The translations under genes were made by a program, and so were the position numbers. Below the pieces are notes generated by a model, which was not told the DNA's origin, did not search any database, and was given only the letters and a program-made list of their open reading frames with translations. A DNA stretch of 64,000 bases from M3007 sp046329435 (GTDB lineage: Bacteria > Bacteroidota > Bacteroidia > Chitinophagales > Saprospiraceae), in contig JAXLUR010000009.1 of NCBI GenBank assembly GCA_046329435.1, positions 62,001 to 126,000 on the forward strand, written 5' to 3'. Positions within the stretch are counted from its first letter, which is position 1, and every line of letters starts with the position of its first letter. Below are positions 61,044 to 64,000 of this stretch, one piece after another.

Positions 61044-64000
61044 GTGAAAAAGACTTTACTCCTCCTTTCGTTTGTTATCGCATCCGGTTCCATTGCCTTC
61101 GCTCAGCTGGCCAACTGGACCAATATCGGTGCGACGGATTTTCCGCTCGACATCAGCGGCCAGATCAATGGCTTCTGCCGCATCACGCAGATGAAATTCC
61201 ACCACTCCAATCCCAATAAATTTTACGCCATTACCGCCGAAGGCGGCCTGTTCATCACCTCGGATGCGGGGGAAAACTGGACCGTAGCCGCGGGCACCGA
61301 GCCGATTACGGCCAGCTGTGCCTCCGTGTGCGTCGATCGCACCAACGATCAGGTGATTTACCTCGGCACCGGCGACCCCAACTATTATTCCAATGGCTCG
61401 GGGGTGTACAAGTCGACCGACGGGGGCGCCACGTTTACGTCGACCACGCTGGTCAACTGCCTGGTCATCGAAATCATCCAGCACCCGACCGACGCCAACA
61501 CTTTCATTGCCGCTACCAACAAAGGCATTTACAAGTCAACCAATAATGGCACTACCTGGACGGCAGTGACGGGCACCAATATCCCGTTCTGCGATTTGCG
61601 TCAAAATGCAGCGGCCAACTCCCTCATTTTGTATGCCTGTACCAATGAAACAACGCCGCGCCTGTATCGCTCCACCGACTTCGGCAGTAACTGGACGCAG
61701 ATCACCAGCGGCATCGTGGCGCCGACCATCGATATCAAGTCGGGCAGCCGTATCGCGGTGACGCCCGCCGACCCCAACGTGGTGTATTTCTCTGAAGTAG
61801 GCGGAGCGGGTATGATCTTCAAATCGACCGACAGCGGCCTGAACTTTACCTTGCAGAAAGATCAGGGCTCGCCTTACCTGACTTATTACGACGACGACGT
61901 CTCTTCCAGCGGCCAGGGTAATTACAACAACACCCTGTTTGTGGATCGAAACGACCCGACCAAGGTCTGGATGCAGTCGCAAAACACCTGGTTTTCAAGC
62001 AACAGCGGCGTCAGCTGGACCAAAATGTCGAAATGGTCGACGATCATTCACACCGATCACCACTACCTGGTACAAAGCCCTTACGACGCCTCCAAAATGT
62101 ACAGTTGCAACGACGGCGGCGTATGGCTCAGCACCGACGGCGCCGCTACCTGGACGCCCAAAAGCAACGGCCTGTATGCCTACGAAGTGGCTACGGATGC
62201 CGGCAAATCCACCCACACCGACCCGTCGCTCGTCTCGATCGGCACGCAGGACAACGGCCGCCTCTTTCGCAACTCGGAGCGCTGGTACACCACCGGCGGC
62301 GGCGACGACTACGACCGCCGCGAGTGCGATTACCTGCCCGACGGCGGTTACATTTATTTCCTCGACGATATCATACGCACCAAGGCGCCCGACGAAGGCG
62401 ACTATTACTACGGCCTGCCAGGCGCCATCACTACCCTGCAAGCCATGGCCTTCAACCGCAGCAATGTCGAGCTCGGCTTTTTTGGCTATCAGGATATCTA
62501 CCGGACGACCAACCTCTCCGCCGGCACACCCTCCTGGACGCAAATTTCGACCTTCAATAAAACCATCAAAGCCATGCACAGCTGTATCGCCAATCCCGAC
62601 CGGCTGTACGTAATTACCAGCGACCAGTTCATTTACGTTAGCAATAATGCCACTTCGGCATCGCCGACCTTCACCTCCTATTCCTTGCCTTCGGCATCCA
62701 ATACTACGGCCAGCATCGCAGCGATTTGTACCAATGCCGACATCGTTTATATCGCGATCAACAACAAAGTGTATCGCTCTTCAAACGGCGGACAGAACTG
62801 GACGGATATCAGCTCGGGCCTGCCCAATGTCAACCACCGCAGGATACTGGCCGAAGAGTACGGCGGCACCGAGGAACTCGTGTTTGTCGCTACCAACAAC
62901 GCTGTCTATTACAGAAAGGCGTCGCCCGGCACCTGGACCAACTACAGCACCAACCTGCCCGCGCGCCGCAGCCCGAAAGACTTTTCGATGTACGACGACG
63001 GCACCAACCGCTCCCGTATCCGCTACGCTTCCTACGGCCGCGCGGTATTCGAAACTGATTTTAACAACCTTCGTGTGCCGCAAGTCAGCTTTGTGGCCGA
63101 CCACACCAGCGACCTTTGCCTGACCAACGGCGTCGTCAAGTTTACCGATCGCTCGATCGGCGGCCCGACGGCATGGAGCTGGTCGTTCCCCGGCGGCACG
63201 CCTTCCACTTCCACGGATCAAAACCCGACCGTCACGTATTCCACGCCGGGCACTTACTCCGTTACGCTGACCATCACGACGGGTTCGGGACCCTACACGG
63301 CGACGCAGACCAACTACATCACCGTCCCGACCGTGAACAACACCGGCGGCACCTACTCCGTCGGTACAGGCGGCGATTTCAGCACCCTGACGGCGGCTGT
63401 GAATTTCTGGAACAGCAACTGCATCAATGCCCCGGTCGTTTTCAATCTTATCAATTCAAATTACCCCTCAGAAACCTTCCCTATCACCATCAATGCCAAT
63501 GGCCCGCAATCGAGCCTGCTGATCAAACCGACGGGTACGACCACCATTACCGGCTCTTCAGCCACGGCATTGATCATCCTCAACGGCGCCGACCGCGTGA
63601 CCATCGACGGCTCGAGCGGCAGTACGGTCAATACCGTTTGCCCGCCCGTGGCCGCTTCGCGCAACCTGACGCTGACCAACACCAATACGGGGACCAGCAG
63701 CGCGGTCGTCTGGCTGCAAAGCAATGGCTCCGACGGCGCATCGAGCAACACGGTTAAAAACTGTGTGCTGGTCGGCCAATCAAACAGCGCCACCCTGTTC
63801 GGGCTGGGCAGCGGCAGCAGCTCTATCAGCACGTCTTCGGCCGGCAGCAACAACGACAACAACTCGTTCGTCAACAACAGCATTCAAAAAACCCAATACG
63901 GTATTTATTCCGGCGGCGAATCCGTCACTAATAAAAACACCGGCACGGTGATCAACCAGAACCTGATCAACTCGGCATCGCCCAACAATATCCTGCGAAC
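61044..64000 (+). CDS. large secreted BNR-propeller/PKD/beta-helix protein, N-terminal part (cut by window edge)
   Basis: At least 985 aa, starting at GTG 61044 (KKTLLLLSFVIASGSIAFAQ, a clear signal peptide); the frame is open to the right edge. Residues about 20-675 form sialidase/VPS10-type propeller repeats with Asp-box-like motifs (STDFGSNWTQIT, KSTDSGLNFTLQ, SSNGGQNWTDI). A PKD domain follows (about 690-755: TAWSWSFPGGTPSTSTDQNP, TYSTPGTYSVTLTI). From about 770 the sequence reads as a beta-helix or multi-repeat surface region (GGDFSTLTAAVNFWNSNCIN). Enzymatic sialidase residues cannot be judged. A T9SS tail is expected beyond the window. Confidence 0.82.
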   Translation, partial: MKKTLLLLSFVIASGSIAFAQLANWTNIGATDFPLDISGQINGFCRITQMKFHHSNPNKFYAITAEGGLFITSDAGENWTVAAGTEPITASCASVCVDRTNDQVIYLGTGDPNYYSNGSGVYKSTDGGATFTSTTLVNCLVIEIIQHPTDANTFIAATNKGIYKSTNNGTTWTAVTGTNIPFCDLRQNAAANSLILYACTNETTPRLYRSTDFGSNWTQITSGIVAPTIDIKSGSRIAVTPADPNVVYFSEVGGAGMIFKSTDSGLNFTLQKDQGSPYLTYYDDDVSSSGQGNYNNTLFVDRNDPTKVWMQSQNTWFSSNSGVSWTKMSKWSTIIHTDHHYLVQSPYDASKMYSCNDGGVWLSTDGAATWTPKSNGLYAYEVATDAGKSTHTDPSLVSIGTQDNGRLFRNSERWYTTGGGDDYDRRECDYLPDGGYIYFLDDIIRTKAPDEGDYYYGLPGAITTLQAMAFNRSNVELGFFGYQDIYRTTNLSAGTPSWTQISTFNKTIKAMHSCIANPDRLYVITSDQFIYVSNNATSASPTFTSYSLPSASNTTASIAAICTNADIVYIAINNKVYRSSNGGQNWTDISSGLPNVNHRRILAEEYGGTEELVFVATNNAVYYRKASPGTWTNYSTNLPARRSPKDFSMYDDGTNRSRIRYASYGRAVFETDFNNLRVPQVSFVADHTSDLCLTNGVVKFTDRSIGGPTAWSWSFPGGTPSTSTDQNPTVTYSTPGTYSVTLTITTGSGPYTATQTNYITVPTVNNTGGTYSVGTGGDFSTLTAAVNFWNSNCINAPVVFNLINSNYPSETFPITINANGPQSSLLIKPTGTTTITGSSATALIILNGADRVTIDGSSGSTVNTVCPPVAASRNLTLTNTNTGTSSAVVWLQSNGSDGASSNTVKNCVLVGQSNSATLFGLGSGSSSISTSSAGSNNDNNSFVNNSIQKTQYGIYSGGESVTNKNTGTVINQNLINSASPNNILR

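Overview
The window is a stretch of a Bacteroidota chromosome, most likely from the Saprospiria (Saprospiraceae, Haliscomenobacter/Lewinella-like). The placement is inference. It rests on at least seven secreted proteins ending in type IX secretion (T9SS) sorting domains of type A or type B, on repeated -7 elements of the form TAnnTTTG, on mostly absent Shine-Dalgarno sequences, and on the gene families present. Base composition is clearly GC-rich throughout. I see no insertion sequence, integrase, CRISPR array or rRNA. There is one tRNA.

Layout. 1-3898: the N-terminal part of a PIF1-type helicase (minus), an unknown protein (minus) and a membrane-anchored TPR/HTH putative regulator (plus). 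4013-9153: three co-directional genes without Sec signals: a Hint-domain protein, an unknown 300-aa protein and an unknown 681-aa protein with colicin-like hydrophobic segments. 9360-12481: a small membrane protein, a TonB-dependent receptor and a lipoprotein, closed by a terminator. 12572-19935: three T9SS cargo proteins (CotH/lamin-tail type A; two type B). 20340-22031: a DEAD-box RNA helicase. 22137-34045: a CARDB-type secreted protein, a large two-part amidohydrolase, an M4 metallopeptidase and an SdrD-B/HYR secreted protein. 34252-40633 is the housekeeping core: rel/spo (p)ppGpp enzyme, tRNA-Leu(UAG), trigger factor, clpP, clpX. 40620-46541 (minus) holds six short phage-tail-collar proteins in two A-B-C triplets, with a GNAT acetyltransferase, a twin-arginine-type secreted protein, a DUF6916-like protein and a methyltransferase-like protein. 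47178-58552: a beta-helix protein followed by a 2757-aa protein with 14 Calx-beta repeats, two GEVED domains, HYR modules and a T9SS tail. 58743-64000: a second TPR/HTH putative regulator (lipoprotein, minus), a charged small secreted protein and the start of a large propeller/PKD/beta-helix protein cut by the window edge.

How the genes work together. tig-clpP-clpX and rel/spo are the protein-quality and stringent-response core. Most of the rest is an envelope and extracellular repertoire: T9SS adhesin-like proteins, a secreted protease, an outer-membrane receptor and two membrane-bound putative regulators next to secreted genes. The best candidates for a poorly described system are the duplicated tail-collar triplet cluster (41658-46541) and the Hint-protein cassette (4013-9153). 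Neither carries other phage or secretion genes in the window, so their functions are open.
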